The translations under genes were made by a program, and so were the position numbers. Of a stretch of 64,000 nt of DNA, positions 39,948-51,500 are shown piece after piece. Source of the stretch: Spirochaetales bacterium (lineage in GTDB: Bacteria; Spirochaetota; Spirochaetia; Sphaerochaetales; Sphaerochaetaceae); the NCBI GenBank assembly GCA_022788185.1, contig JALEVV010000027.1, positions 1 to 64,000 of the forward strand. Direction: 5' to 3'. The notes under the pieces are model-generated. The model made no database searches and was not told the origin of the DNA. It saw only the letters and a program-made list of their open reading frames with translations. Positions within the stretch are counted from its first letter, which is position 1. Every line of letters starts with the position of its first letter.

Positions 39948-41014
39948 TGGAACTCAGAATAGCAGTCGTACCCGGTGACGGAATCGGACCGGACATCGTT
40001 CGTGAAGCAGTCAGCGTACTGAAAAAGGTATGTGAGGTTTTCAACCACACCCTCGTGACCGAGACCGTCCTGGCTGGCGGTGCCGCCATCGATGAGTACG
40101 GAATCCCCCTTCCGGAGAGCACGCTTGATGCATGTAAGCGTGCCGATGCCGTTCTGCTCGGCGCAGTAGGCGGTCCCAAGTGGGATAACGTCGAGTCCTC
40201 AAAAAGACCCGAGAAGGCCCTGCTCGGACTCAGAAGCGCCCTCGGACTCTTCTGCAACCTCCGCCCGGCACTTCTCTATAAGCAGCTGAAGTCAGCCTGC
40301 CCCCTTAGGGCAGACATCATCGGGGAAGGCCTCGACATCATGGTGGTGCGTGAGCTCACCGGCGGCATCTACTTCGGCGAGAAGGGTAAAAGTGAGGATG
40401 GCGAGAGCGCATATGACATCATGGCCTACTCAAAGCCCGAGGTCGAGCGCATTGCCAGAAAGGCCTTTGAGATCGCAAGGAAGAGAAACGGCAAGGTAAC
40501 AAGCGTCGACAAGGCCAACGTCCTTGAGACCAGCAGGCTCTGGAGGGCTACGACCGAAGCAGTCCATAAGGAGTATGAGGATGTGGAGCTCAACCATCTC
40601 TACGTTGATAACGCATCGATGCAGCTTGTGAGAAATCCCCACCAGTTCGACGTCATCCTGACGGAGAACATGTTCGGGGACATCCTCTCCGATGAGGCCA
40701 GCATGATCACGGGTTCGATCGGAATGCTCCCGTCCGCTTCCCTCAGGGAGGACAGCTTCGGCATGTACGAGCCGATTCACGGATCCGCTCCCGACATTGC
40801 CGGAATGGACAAGGCCAACCCGATCGCAACGATTCTTTCAGTTGCCATGATGCTCCGCTACACGTTCGGCCTTTCCGATGAGGCTGCCTCCGTCGAGAAG
40901 GCAGTGTATGACGCCCTTGAGGACGGTCTCAGGTGCGCCGATATCTACTCGGAGGGTACGACCCTCCTCGGCACTGCCGCCATGGGCAGCGCAATTGCAG
41001 CAAGGATAAGATGA
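39947..41014 (+). CDS. leuB: 3-isopropylmalate dehydrogenase
   Basis: [41 protein letters not shown]. Confidence 0.96.
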   Translation: MELRIAVVPGDGIGPDIVREAVSVLKKVCEVFNHTLVTETVLAGGAAIDEYGIPLPESTLDACKRADAVLLGAVGGPKWDNVESSKRPEKALLGLRSALGLFCNLRPALLYKQLKSACPLRADIIGEGLDIMVVRELTGGIYFGEKGKSEDGESAYDIMAYSKPEVERIARKAFEIARKRNGKVTSVDKANVLETSRLWRATTEAVHKEYEDVELNHLYVDNASMQLVRNPHQFDVILTENMFGDILSDEASMITGSIGMLPSASLREDSFGMYEPIHGSAPDIAGMDKANPIATILSVAMMLRYTFGLSDEAASVEKAVYDALEDGLRCADIYSEGTTLLGTAAMGSAIAARIR

Positions 41015-42693
41015 TGAAAAGAAGTGATGTAATGACACAGGGCCCCGAAAGGGCACCGCACAGAAGCCTCATGAAGGCTCTCGGATGGACTGACAGGGAA
41101 ATCAACATGCCGATGATCGGCATTGTCTCAGGCTACAATGAGATCATCCCGGGCCATGTCCAGCTCAACAGGATCGTTGAGGCAGTCAAGGCCGGTGTAA
41201 GGGAAGCAGGCGGTAATCCCGTGACCTTCCCCGTCATCGGAGTGTGTGACGGTATCGCCATGGGACACACCGGAATGAAGTACTCCCTTGCATCGCGCGA
41301 GCTCATCGCTGATTCAATCGAGGTCATGGCAACTGCCCATCCCTTCGATGCACTGGTGCTGGTTCCCAACTGTGACAAGATCGTTCCCGGCATGCTGATG
41401 GCAGCCCTCCGCCTCAACCTCCCCACGATCGTGGTATCCGGAGGTGCGATGCTGGCAGGACACCTTCCCGGAGGCGATAAGAAGGGCATGAGCCTTTCAA
41501 GTATGTTCGAGGCAGTCGGTAAGCACGCTGCAGGAAAGATGAGCGATGAGGAGCTCCTGCAGTGGGAGAACAGCGTCTGTCCTTCCTGCGGTTCCTGCTC
41601 AGGCATGTACACCGCAAACAGCATGAACTGTCTCTGCGAGGCAATCGGTGCCGCCCTTCCCGGAAACGGAACCATTCCGTGCGTATATGCCGCGCGTGAA
41701 CGCCTTGCAAAGGAATCCGGATACAAGATCATGGAGCTTCTCGAGAAGAACATAAGGCTTCGTGACATAATGACACTCGATGCCTTCGAGAACGCACTCA
41801 AGGTCGACATGGCCCTCGGCTGTTCAACCAACACGATGCTCCATCTGCCCGCACTCGCCCACGAGGCAGGCGTTAAGATCGACATCTTCCGCGCAAACGA
41901 AATCTCTGCAGAGGTTCCCAACCTCTGTCACCTTGCACCTGCAGGTAAGGACCACATCGAGGACCTTAACCTGGCCGGCGGCGTAATGGCAGTCATGAAG
42001 GAGCTTGATAAGAAGGGTATTCTGAAGAGGGATCTCATGACAGTTACCTGTCACTCCATCTCCGATTCCTTCGATAAGGCAGTCAACTACGATCCTGAGG
42101 TCATCAGACCGATCGACAACCCGTATTCTGCCACAGGCGGAATCGCAGTGCTGAAGGGCAACCTGGCACCGGACGGAGCCGTCGTCAAGCGCTCCGCTGT
42201 CGCAGCCGAGATGCTCGAGCATACAGGTCCCGCAAAGGTCTATGAGAGTGAGGAAGAGGCTATTGCCGCAATCTTCTCCGGAAAGATCGTATCAGGCGAC
42301 GTGGTCGTCATCCGCTATGAAGGTCCCAAGGGCGGTCCCGGCATGAGGGAGATGCTTTCCCCGACTTCCGCAATTGCCGGAATGGGCCTGGATAAGGAAG
42401 TTGCCCTCATCACGGACGGAAGGTTCTCAGGTGCCACGAGAGGTGCTTCCATCGGACACGTCTCACCCGAGGCAGCCCTCGGCGGAACCATCGCCCTCGT
42501 GAAGGACGGAGACCTCATCCACATCGACATCAATAACGGAGTTCTCGAGCTCAAGGTAAGTGATGAGGAGCTTGAGGCGAGAAGGGCAGCTCTCGTGCCC
42601 CACCAGCCCAAGATCACGAAAGGCTACCTTGCCCGCTATGCCCAGCGCGTCACAAGCGCAAGTCAGGGCGCCATTTTCAGGGAGGATATCTAA
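41011..42693 (+). CDS. ilvD: Dihydroxy-acid dehydratase
   Basis: [69 protein letters not shown]. Confidence 0.96.
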   Translation: MMKRSDVMTQGPERAPHRSLMKALGWTDREINMPMIGIVSGYNEIIPGHVQLNRIVEAVKAGVREAGGNPVTFPVIGVCDGIAMGHTGMKYSLASRELIADSIEVMATAHPFDALVLVPNCDKIVPGMLMAALRLNLPTIVVSGGAMLAGHLPGGDKKGMSLSSMFEAVGKHAAGKMSDEELLQWENSVCPSCGSCSGMYTANSMNCLCEAIGAALPGNGTIPCVYAARERLAKESGYKIMELLEKNIRLRDIMTLDAFENALKVDMALGCSTNTMLHLPALAHEAGVKIDIFRANEISAEVPNLCHLAPAGKDHIEDLNLAGGVMAVMKELDKKGILKRDLMTVTCHSISDSFDKAVNYDPEVIRPIDNPYSATGGIAVLKGNLAPDGAVVKRSAVAAEMLEHTGPAKVYESEEEAIAAIFSGKIVSGDVVVIRYEGPKGGPGMREMLSPTSAIAGMGLDKEVALITDGRFSGATRGASIGHVSPEAALGGTIALVKDGDLIHIDINNGVLELKVSDEELEARRAALVPHQPKITKGYLARYAQRVTSASQGAIFREDI

Positions 42694-42694
42694 G

Positions 42695-44380
42695 TTGCAG
42701 ATAACAGGTGCACAGCTTATCATCGAGTGTCTCGTCGAACAGGGAGTTGACCGCGTCTTCGGCTACCCGGGCGGTCAGGTCATCCCCCTCTACGATGCGC
42801 TCTACATGAACAGGGACAGGGTGAAGCACATCCTGACAGCCCATGAGCAGGGCGCAAGCCATGCCGCTGACGGTTATGCCCGCTCCACCGGAAAGGTGGG
42901 CGTGTGCATCGCGACCTCGGGTCCCGGTGCGACCAACCTCGTCACCGGTCTTGCCACCGCCTACATGGACTCATCCCCGGTCGTTGCCATCACCGGTAAC
43001 GTGCCCATCTCACTGCTTGGACGCGACAGCTTCCAGGAAGTTGACATCACCGGCGTCACGATGCCGATAACGAAGCACAACTACATCGTAAAGGACAAGA
43101 ACGAACTGGCGTCCACGCTCCGCGAAGCGTTCCGTATCGCCCGTGAGGGACGTCCCGGTCCCGTTCTCGTGGATATTCCCAAGAACATTCAGGCCGACAT
43201 GATTGAGTATGAGAAGGCTGAGATCGAACCCGTGAAGCGCGATACTTCCCGCCTCCGCGATGAGGATGTGGAGAAGGCGATCAACCTGATCGGCACTTCC
43301 GAGCGCCCGATGTGCTACATCGGCGGCGGTGTCATAAGGTCAGATGCTTCAGCTGAGCTCCTTGAGTTCCTGGAGAAGATCGATGCACCCGTATGCTCAT
43401 CCCTGATGGGCCTCGGTGCCGTTCCCAGCGACAATCCCCGCTTCACGGGCATGGTCGGTATGCACGGAACTAAGGTCAGCAACCTTTCGATCAATGCATG
43501 TGACCTCCTGATCGTAATCGGTGCCCGCTTCTCCGACAGGGTAATAAGCAAGGGCTCAACGTTCGCAACCCAGGCAAACATCCTTCATCTCGACATCGAC
43601 CCGGCTGAGTTCGACAAGAACATCATTTCCGACAGCCACGTCATCGGAGACGTAAAGGAAATCCTTACCGTAATGAACAGCCGCCTTGAGAAGAGGGAGC
43701 ATAAGGATTGGATGGAGAAGGTAGAGAGCTACAAGAGACGTTTCCCCATGAAGGTCACTCTCGAGTCCAGACGTCCCCGTGAGATCCTGCGTGCCCTTGA
43801 CAGGGTGCTCTCCCGTGAGAAGGAGGCCTTCGTGGCCACTGAGGTCGGTCAGCACCAGATGTGGGCTGCCCAGTACCTTAAGCACCAGAAGCCGAGACAC
43901 TTCCTGACTTCCGGCGGACTGGGAACGATGGGCTTCGGAACAGGTGCCGCCATCGGTGCCCAGGTCGCAAATCCTGAGGCGAGGGTTTGTAACGTGGCAG
44001 GTGACGGATCCTTCAGGATGAACTGCAACGAGCTTGCGACAATCGCACGCTATCAGCTGCCTGTCGTCATCCTGGTCTTCAACAACCACTGCCTCGGCAT
44101 GGTACGCCAGTGGCAGAACCTCTTCTTCCAGAAGCACTACAGCGAGACCACGCTGGACACACCCCTTGACTGGGTGAAGCTGGCCGAGGCCTACGGTGTG
44201 AAGGGTATGAGGATGAGGGCCGATGACGATGCTGAAGCAATCCTTCAGTCAGCCTTTGACCTGAAGACGGGCGTGGTCATTGACTGCGAGATCCCCATCG
44301 ATGACAAGGTCCTGCCGATGGTTGCTCCCGGAGCTTCCATCAACGACATGATGGGCTTCATCGACAACGAAAACCCCTGA
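42695..44380 (+). CDS. ilvB: Acetolactate synthase large subunit, TTG start
   Basis: LQITGAQLIIECLVEQGVDRVFGYPGGQVIPLYDAL, ThDP-enzyme motifs; TTG one base after the ilvD stop. Confidence 0.95.
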   Translation: MQITGAQLIIECLVEQGVDRVFGYPGGQVIPLYDALYMNRDRVKHILTAHEQGASHAADGYARSTGKVGVCIATSGPGATNLVTGLATAYMDSSPVVAITGNVPISLLGRDSFQEVDITGVTMPITKHNYIVKDKNELASTLREAFRIAREGRPGPVLVDIPKNIQADMIEYEKAEIEPVKRDTSRLRDEDVEKAINLIGTSERPMCYIGGGVIRSDASAELLEFLEKIDAPVCSSLMGLGAVPSDNPRFTGMVGMHGTKVSNLSINACDLLIVIGARFSDRVISKGSTFATQANILHLDIDPAEFDKNIISDSHVIGDVKEILTVMNSRLEKREHKDWMEKVESYKRRFPMKVTLESRRPREILRALDRVLSREKEAFVATEVGQHQMWAAQYLKHQKPRHFLTSGGLGTMGFGTGAAIGAQVANPEARVCNVAGDGSFRMNCNELATIARYQLPVVILVFNNHCLGMVRQWQNLFFQKHYSETTLDTPLDWVKLAEAYGVKGMRMRADDDAEAILQSAFDLKTGVVIDCEIPIDDKVLPMVAPGASINDMMGFIDNENP

Positions 44381-44386
44381 ATTATG

Positions 44387-44417
44387 TGTCCCGGATGGAT
44401 TAAACCCGTCCGGGACA
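44387..44417 (+). terminator. ilv/leu operon terminator
   Basis: TGTCCCGGA...TCCGGGACA hairpin right after ilvB. Confidence 0.6.
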
Positions 44418-44446
44418 TGAAATTATCACTGTTTTTCTGATTTTTC

Positions 44447-44474
44447 TTGACAATTTTCCAAGTTGTGTTAATAT
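44447..44474 (+). promoter_or_regulatory. sigma70-like promoter upstream of rpmF
   Basis: TTGACA - 16 nt - TAATAT. Confidence 0.6.
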
Positions 44475-44524
44475 TGGTGTCAGGTTAGCAGATTTTTTTC
44501 GGTTGAATAAGAAGTTGCACTGTA

Positions 44525-44553
44525 TTGACGAACGTGTCTGTTACTGTTAATAT
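44525..44553 (+). promoter_or_regulatory. Second sigma70-like promoter upstream of rpmF
   Basis: TTGACG - 17 nt - TAATAT. Confidence 0.65.
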
Positions 44554-44600
44554 CGTGAAAGTGTCTTATCACGAGAATAAACTAGAGAGGTTAAAATAAA

Positions 44601-44786
44601 ATGGCAACTCCAAAGTATAAAACATCAAAATCTAAGGCAGCATCACGCAAGGCTGCTAACATGAAGCTTGCAGCTCCTACCCTTTCTCCTTGCCAGACAT
44701 GCGGTAACCTTGTACCCTCACATCAGGTATGCCCTAAGTGCGGTTACTACAACGGTAAGCAGGTCGTTGAGAAGGATGCTGAATAA
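44601..44786 (+). CDS. rpmF: 50S ribosomal protein L32
   Basis: [20 protein letters not shown]...[25 protein letters not shown]. Confidence 0.95.
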   Translation: MATPKYKTSKSKAASRKAANMKLAAPTLSPCQTCGNLVPSHQVCPKCGYYNGKQVVEKDAE

Positions 44787-44797
44787 GGAGAATTGAA

Positions 44798-45040
44798 ATG
44801 ACACAGGATCAGGTTCTTGCAAAAGTTAAAGATCTCGTCGCTGAAAAGCTTTCCGTCGATCCCGCCAAGGTAGTTCCTTCTGCATCTTTCAGAAAGGATC
44901 TCGGCGCTGACAGCCTTGACACATATGAGCTCGTCTATGCCATCGAAGAGGAACTCGGCGTTACCATTCCCGATGACATGGCTACAGAGTTCGAGACTGT
45001 AGGCGATGCAGTGAAGTTCCTTGCAGAGCAGCTCGGCTGA
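44798..45040 (+). CDS. acpP: Acyl carrier protein
   Basis: [26 protein letters not shown] phosphopantetheine site. Confidence 0.97.
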   Translation: MTQDQVLAKVKDLVAEKLSVDPAKVVPSASFRKDLGADSLDTYELVYAIEEELGVTIPDDMATEFETVGDAVKFLAEQLG

Positions 45041-45042
45041 TC

Positions 45043-45786
45043 GTGGAAAAGTATTACTTAAAGGCTCCTCAGCTTACTCAGAAGCGTATTGAGGAGCTTT
45101 CCTGTTTTCAGGAGACGATAGGAATAAAGTTCAGTGAGCTGAGATTGCTGAATCTCGCTTTTACCCACACATCCTATGCCAATGAGGTTTTCGGTGATGT
45201 GGATAACAACGAGAGACTGGAATTTCTTGGTGACAGCATACTCGGTATGGTGACTGCCGAGTATCTCTTTGAGAATCTTCCCGATTTCAGGGAAGGGGAC
45301 TTTTCACGCATAAAGGCAACAGTGGTTTCCGAAGAGAGCCTCGCCGAGGTTGCGCTTAAGCTTCACATCTCCGATTACCTTCTCTTAAGCAAGGGTGAGG
45401 AGATGCATCAGGGAAGGTTCAAGAAGGCAATTCTTGCAGACTGCATGGAAGCGGTCATAGCCGCCATCTACCTGGATAAGGGCTTTGAAACTGCCAAGGC
45501 ATACGTACTTTCCTTCATAGCCGGACAGGTCGAGAAGGTCCTGGCGGGAAGGAACTCCAATAAGGATTACAAAAGCCTTCTTCAGGTTTACTTTCAGAAA
45601 AAGAAGAACAAGGTTCCCGAGTACTTCCTCGATCATGTGGAGGGCCCGAACCATGAACAGAAGTTCTTCGTCAAGGTCTTTCTCGGACAGAAGTGCTACG
45701 GTATGGCTGAAGGGACCAACAAGAAAAGTGCAGAGCAGAATGCAGCCCGGCTGGCACTTAAGGAGCTGGGATTAATCGAAGAATGA
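45043..45786 (+). CDS. rnc: Ribonuclease III
   Basis: NERLEFLGDSILGMV signature; C-terminal dsRBD. Confidence 0.96.
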   Translation: MEKYYLKAPQLTQKRIEELSCFQETIGIKFSELRLLNLAFTHTSYANEVFGDVDNNERLEFLGDSILGMVTAEYLFENLPDFREGDFSRIKATVVSEESLAEVALKLHISDYLLLSKGEEMHQGRFKKAILADCMEAVIAAIYLDKGFETAKAYVLSFIAGQVEKVLAGRNSNKDYKSLLQVYFQKKKNKVPEYFLDHVEGPNHEQKFFVKVFLGQKCYGMAEGTNKKSAEQNAARLALKELGLIEE

Positions 45787-45811
45787 CCTCCTGTACGGAG
45801 GCTTCTTTTTT
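45787..45811 (+). terminator. Terminator after rnc
   Basis: CCTCC-TGTAC-GGAGG followed by CTTCTTTTTT. Confidence 0.6.
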
Positions 45812-45884
45812 CCCATGCAGGGAATTCCGACACTTTTCCGTGTATTATATATAGAGGGTAGTGAATCCCTCTGAAGGATAGTAC

Positions 45885-46790
45885 ATGGAATACCTGGAAA
45901 TCATAAAGGGCAGTGCCGACGACAGGTTGGATGAGACATGCAAGACCATCCTGAGGATTCCGGAACTGACGGCAAGGACACTTGTCATCGCGCTACCTCA
46001 TTTCCGCAGCATCCCGCTTGCCGGGATAATATCATCACTTCCCGTTGAGGGAGATCTGGTGGTTCTGGGAGATGGAGACAAACGGAAGGTGCGTATGGAT
46101 ACCTATTACCGCTGCTTCCTTCCCGACGGAAGACAAATACGCATCAACACTGAAGTTCAGGGTAATGTGGGGCGGGACAACACACTCGTGAACAGAGGGC
46201 TTGCAACCATGTCCCTTATTCTGATCGATGAGTGCAGAAAGCACATCAGAAATCAGGAGTATGGGAAGCTGACTGACATGTGCTCGATCTGGATATGTCC
46301 TAATGCTGCCGAAGACAGAATAGAGCATGCCGTGATGGCGCCTTCGGACGGTAAGTCGTATTTCGCTGACGGATCCTATGACCTGATGCGGCTCTGCTTC
46401 ATTTTCATGAGTAAGGACGGAAGCGATGAGACCCTGGACAGATCAATAGCAGGGGGAGACAGGGTACTTGAAGAATCATTGTCTTGCCTTTGGGCAGTTT
46501 TTTCGACACAATATGATCAGGAAGAGAAGAAAAGAATTCTCAGGGACCGGTATGGTCTGTCACATTTTGCAGTAGAGGAGAGCATTAAGATGTGTACTTA
46601 TTCACAGATGATCCGCAGCAGCAGTTTTCAGGAAGGTGAAGTACTTGGTGAAAAACGCGGCGTACGTAAATCCTTTATCGAATTATACCTTGATGGAGAT
46701 TACCCTCTGGAAAAGGCGGCGGCAAAGTGTTCTCTTCCTGTTTCTGAGTTTCTAATACTTGTCGATAAATATAAGAACGGGCAGTTCTGA
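45885..46790 (+). CDS. Rpn-like PD-(D/E)XK nuclease family protein (transposase-annotated family)
   Basis: RMDTYYRCFLPDGRQIRINTEVQGN (D...ExQ core) and family-typical layout. Confidence 0.65.
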   Translation: MEYLEIIKGSADDRLDETCKTILRIPELTARTLVIALPHFRSIPLAGIISSLPVEGDLVVLGDGDKRKVRMDTYYRCFLPDGRQIRINTEVQGNVGRDNTLVNRGLATMSLILIDECRKHIRNQEYGKLTDMCSIWICPNAAEDRIEHAVMAPSDGKSYFADGSYDLMRLCFIFMSKDGSDETLDRSIAGGDRVLEESLSCLWAVFSTQYDQEEKKRILRDRYGLSHFAVEESIKMCTYSQMIRSSSFQEGEVLGEKRGVRKSFIELYLDGDYPLEKAAAKCSLPVSEFLILVDKYKNGQF

Positions 46791-47009
46791 GATTATATGG
46801 TTGAAGGTAAGGACTGAGCAATGTGTACTTATTCACAGATGATCCGTAGCAGCAGTTTTCAGGAAGGTGAAGTATGTGGCGTACGTAAAGCCGCTATCGA
46901 AGTGTACCTTGATGGAGATGTCACGTTGGAAAAGGCGGCGGCAAAGTGTTCTCTTCCTGTTTCTGAGTTTCTCATGCTTGTTGATATATACAGGAAGGGG
47001 CTGTTCTGA
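46590..47009 (+). repeat. Tandem duplication of the 3' end of the Rpn-like gene
   Basis: ATGTGTACTTATTCACAGATGATCCG at 46590 recurs at 46821; both copies encode MCTYSQMIRSSSFQEGEV...KAAAKCSLPVSEF, the second lacking 12 nt (ACTTGGTGAAAA-type segment). Confidence 0.9.
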
Positions 47010-47023
47010 GCCTGCCTGATCAT

Positions 47024-48379
47024 TCAGGCAAGCTTAGATGCATGGATTCTGGCAAGGTTAATGAGTTTATCCCTTTCATTGAGGGATGGATCCTCAATTA
47101 CTTCGTCCAGAAGGTAATTGAGTACCTGACCGAGCTTTTTGCCTTCCGCAATTTTTTCGTTTTTAAGGTCATTCCCGTTCACGGCAAGATCCCGGAGGGT
47201 CATGGCACTCTGTTTTTCAACTTCAGTCTCTATCCTTTGTTCAAAGGAGTTCAGGAGGGTGAAGTCCGCTTTCGGATCCATTGAAAGGGCATCTGAGCGC
47301 CGCACGTCGAAAAGCTCGGGAATGTCGTTAAGTCCCACCCTGATGATGAAGCGCCTGACTGCGCTGTCAGACCACTCGGGAGTGTAGGCGAACATGTGGT
47401 TTCTAACCAGTGAACACGTCTTTCTTATCTCCTCAGTCGAGCACTTCAGTGTCTTCAGTGTCCTTTCGGCAATTTTTTCAGAGATGTTCTCATGACCGTA
47501 GAAGGTATATCCTGACTCCCTGTCCCCGCGTCTTGCCTCAACCTTTCCAAGATCATGGAAGAGGACGGCCAGCTTCACGGAGAGGGGGTATCCGAGACGC
47601 TTTGCTTCCTCGAGAGCCTTAAGGGTATGGTGGTATACATCATCGCTGTGAAGGCCTAGCTGCTCAAAGCCGTATGCGGCCTCCAGTTCGGGAAGTATGT
47701 ATTTAAGAAGACCGGAGGTTCTTAAAAGCTCCAGCCCCCTTGCAGGCTCAGGACTGTCGATCAGGCGGAAGAACTCCTCCCTGATGCGCTCTTTTGATAT
47801 GAGTGTGATTCTCTCAGCATCCTTCTTTACTGCCTCAAAGGTTTTTTCCTCGATTTCAAAGCCGAGCTTTGCGGCAAAGCGCACTGCACGCAGCATCCTC
47901 AGCGCATCCTCGTCGAAGCGGTCCTTCGGCTCTCCGATCGCCCTTATCGTCTTATTCTTCAGGTCATCAAGACCTCCGTGGAGGTCTATGATGGTGCCGT
48001 CTTCGGTGGAGGCGGCAAATGCGTTTACCGTGAAGTCCCGTCTTGAAAGGTCCTCCGCGAGATCGCGGACGAAGGAGACACTGTCAGGGTGTCTTCCGTC
48101 GCTGTAGGCTCCTTCAGTCCTGAAGGTCGTTATCTCATAGGCTTCCTTTCTGTAGAGCACGGTCACGGTGCCGTGCTTTATCCCCGTGGGGATGGTGGAG
48201 GAGGGGAAGAGGGCTGTGACTTCCTCCGGAGTCGCATCGGTCGTGAAGTCATAGTCATGGTTCTCCCTGCCTAACAGGAAGTCCCTGACGGCGCCTCCCA
48301 CTATGTAGAGCTTATGACCGGAATCGGAGAATTTCCTTCCAAGGCTTAAGATGTCTCTGGTGAACACATATCTTTTCAT
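47024..48379 (-). CDS. cca: tRNA nucleotidyltransferase (CCA-adding) family
   Basis: YIVGGAVRDFLLGRENHDYDFTTDATPEEV, RRDFTVNAFA, HDLGK in the HD-like domain. Confidence 0.9.
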   Translation of the reverse strand: MKRYVFTRDILSLGRKFSDSGHKLYIVGGAVRDFLLGRENHDYDFTTDATPEEVTALFPSSTIPTGIKHGTVTVLYRKEAYEITTFRTEGAYSDGRHPDSVSFVRDLAEDLSRRDFTVNAFAASTEDGTIIDLHGGLDDLKNKTIRAIGEPKDRFDEDALRMLRAVRFAAKLGFEIEEKTFEAVKKDAERITLISKERIREEFFRLIDSPEPARGLELLRTSGLLKYILPELEAAYGFEQLGLHSDDVYHHTLKALEEAKRLGYPLSVKLAVLFHDLGKVEARRGDRESGYTFYGHENISEKIAERTLKTLKCSTEEIRKTCSLVRNHMFAYTPEWSDSAVRRFIIRVGLNDIPELFDVRRSDALSMDPKADFTLLNSFEQRIETEVEKQSAMTLRDLAVNGNDLKNEKIAEGKKLGQVLNYLLDEVIEDPSLNERDKLINLARIHASKLA

Positions 48380-48520
48380 CTTTATTGGATTTTATGTGAT
48401 AAATACATGTTTTTCAATTGTGAAGTCACCCTCCGTATCCGGATGCACACCTTTGGTTTATATTGAATAAAATCAGCGTATGGAATAACATGAGAGCAAT
48501 ATCTTTTAGGAGATCATACA

Positions 48521-51500
48521 ATGTTCAAGAGCGTAAACAATAAAGTTGATTTCGCGACAATGGAAGAAGGCGTTCTCAGTTTCTGGAAGGAGAACGACAT
48601 CTTCAGAAAGTCAGTCGATATGAGAAGCGCGGATAACGAATATGTCTTCTATGACGGACCTCCGTTCGCAACGGGACTCCCTCATTTCGGACACTTCGTT
48701 CCCGGCACGATCAAGGATGCCATCCCCCGTTACCAGACCATGAAGGGCAAGAAGGTCGTCAGGGGTTTCGGATGGGACTGCCACGGACTTCCCGTTGAGA
48801 GCCTCATTCAGAAGGAGCTGGGTATCTCCGGTCACCGCGCCATCGTAGAATATGGTGTTGACCGCTTCAACGAGAAGTGCCGCTCTTCCGTTTTAAAGTA
48901 TACAAAAGAGTGGGAAGAAGCCGTAAACAGAATGGGCCGCTGGGTCGATTTCGAGAACGGCTACAGAACGATGGACAAGGACTACATGGAGTCCATCTGG
49001 TGGGTCTTCAAGACACTCTACGACAAGGGCCTCATCTATGAGGGCTTCAACATCCTGCCTTATTCACCCGCACTGGCATGTCCTCTTTCCAACATGGAGG
49101 TCAACCTCGGCGGTTATAAGGATGTTACCGATCCTGCCGTAACGATCCGCTTTGCCGTTGACGGTGAGGAGAACTCATACTTCCTCGCCTGGACGACGAC
49201 CCCCTGGACGCTTCCCTCAAACCTCGCCCTCTGTGTCGGACCGGACATTGACTATGTCAAGGTCGAGGACCTGGAGAGCCATGACTTCTACTACCTGGCA
49301 AAGGCCCTCATCGGTAAGTACTACAAGGATGCGAAGGACTACAGGATCGTGCGTGAGGTCAAGGGCTCAGAGCTTAAGGGCATGACCTACGAGCCTCTCT
49401 TCCCGTACTTCGCCGACCTCAAGGCACAGGGTGCCTTCGTCGTCGTCTGCGGTGACCACGTCACCACTGAGGACGGCTGCGGTATCGTCCACACGGCTCC
49501 CGGCTTTGGTGAGGAGGACTATCAGGTACTCAAGGGTACCGGAATTCCCACAGTTTGTCCGATCGATGAGGAGTGTAAGTTCACATCCGAAGTTCCCGAC
49601 TGGGAAGGCGTCTTCGTAAAGGATGCCGACAAGCCCATCATCCAGTGGCTCAAGGACCATGGCAAGCTCGTGAAGAGGGAGAACTACCTCCACTCATATC
49701 CCTTCTGCTGGAGAACCGGTGCGCCCCTCATCTACAGGGCAATGAGCTGCTGGTTCGTTGACGTACCCAAGATCAAGGAGAGGATGCTTGCCGCCAATGA
49801 GCAGATCACATGGGTTCCTGATCACATCAAGCACGGCCGTTTCGGTAAGTGGCTTGAGGGTGCACGCGAGTGGGCCATCAGCCGCAACAGATTCTGGGGT
49901 AACCCGATCCCGGTTTGGAAGTGCGACGGCTCCGATTACATCGAGGTCATCGGTTCCTGCGAGGAGCTGGAGAAGAAGAGCGGCGTGAAGGTAACCGACC
50001 TTCATAAGCACTTTGTGGACAACATCACCTGGCCCAGCCCGGACGGAAAGGGTACGATGAGACGTATCCCCGACGTTCTCGACTGCTGGTTCGAGTCAGG
50101 TTCGATGCCCTATGCCCAGATGCACTATCCGTTTGAGAACAAGGAAAGGTTCGAGAAGAACTTCCCTGCCGACTTCATCAACGAGGGACTCGACCAGACC
50201 AGAGGCTGGTTCTACTCCCTTACCGTCATCGCTGCCGGTATCTTCGACAAGCCTGCATTCCTGAACTGTATCTGTTCCGGTATCGTGCTCACTGCAGACG
50301 GCAAGAAGATGAGTAAGAGCCTCCACAACTACACAGACCCGATGGAGATCGTTAAAAAGTACGGCGCCGATGCACTCCGCTTCGCACTTCTGAACTCAAC
50401 GGTTGTCAAGGCCGACGACCTCAAGTTCAGCGAGGACAGCGTAAGTGAGGTCATCAAGACCCTCCTCCTGCCGCTCTGGAACGCATATTCCTTCTTCGTG
50501 ACCTATGCGAACATCGATGGTTACGTGCCCTCCGAGACCTCCTACGACAGGCTGGAGAACCCGCTTGACAGATGGATCATCAGTGCCGCAAACCACCTTG
50601 TTGAGGATGTAACCAAGGCCTTCGATTCCTACGACGTGCAGGCAGTGTGCCAGGCAGTCGTTGCCTTCATCGATGACCTCAACAACTGGTACATCAGAAG
50701 ATCGAGAAGGAGATTCTGGAAGAGCGAGAGCGATCAGGACAAGAAGAGTGCATATGACACCCTCTACAAGGTGCTCATGACCTTCATCAAGGTCGCATGC
50801 CCCGTTATCCCGTTCGTGACCGAGGAGATCTATCAGAACCTCAGGACCGCCGACATGCCTGAGTCCATCCATCTCTGCGACTTCCCCGTCGCAGCCGAGA
50901 GCGAGCGCGACAGTGCGCTTGAGAAGGAAATGAGCCTCGTCATGAAGGCAGTGGCCATGGGCCGCTCCCTCAGGGCAAGCTCCAACCTCAAGGTCCGTCA
51001 GCCGCTGAAGTCCTACTTCATCGTCGACAGGGATGATGAGGACAGGGCCATCCTTTCCAAGGACAGTGAGATCATCAGGGAGGAACTCAACGTCAAGAAG
51101 GTTGTTCTTGAGAGCGATGAGTCAGCCCTCGTATCATACTCATGCAAGGCTAACTTCAAGGTGCTCGGTTCCAGACTCGGAAAGAGCATGAAGGAAGTTG
51201 CGGGCATGATCCAGGCATTCCCCACCGAAACCATCGCGGCAATCCTCGACGGTAAGGCTGAGAGTGTCACATACTCTGCCGGAACGATTGACATCACGAA
51301 GGATGACATCCTCGTGCAGAGAAGCGAAAAGGAAAACGTCAAGGTCGTAAACGACGGTGCGCTCACCGTAGGTTTCGATACCGAGATCACACCCGAGCTT
51401 CTCGAGGAAGGTCTTTCCAGGGATCTCGTCAGATCGGTCCAGACCAAGAGAAAGGAAATGAATCTTGCCGTATCAGACCATATCACGCTCACTGTCTTCG

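Noticed and set aside
46821-47009. The 62-aa ORF as an independent gene family
   Set aside because: It is a tail duplication of the upstream gene; reported as a repeat instead.
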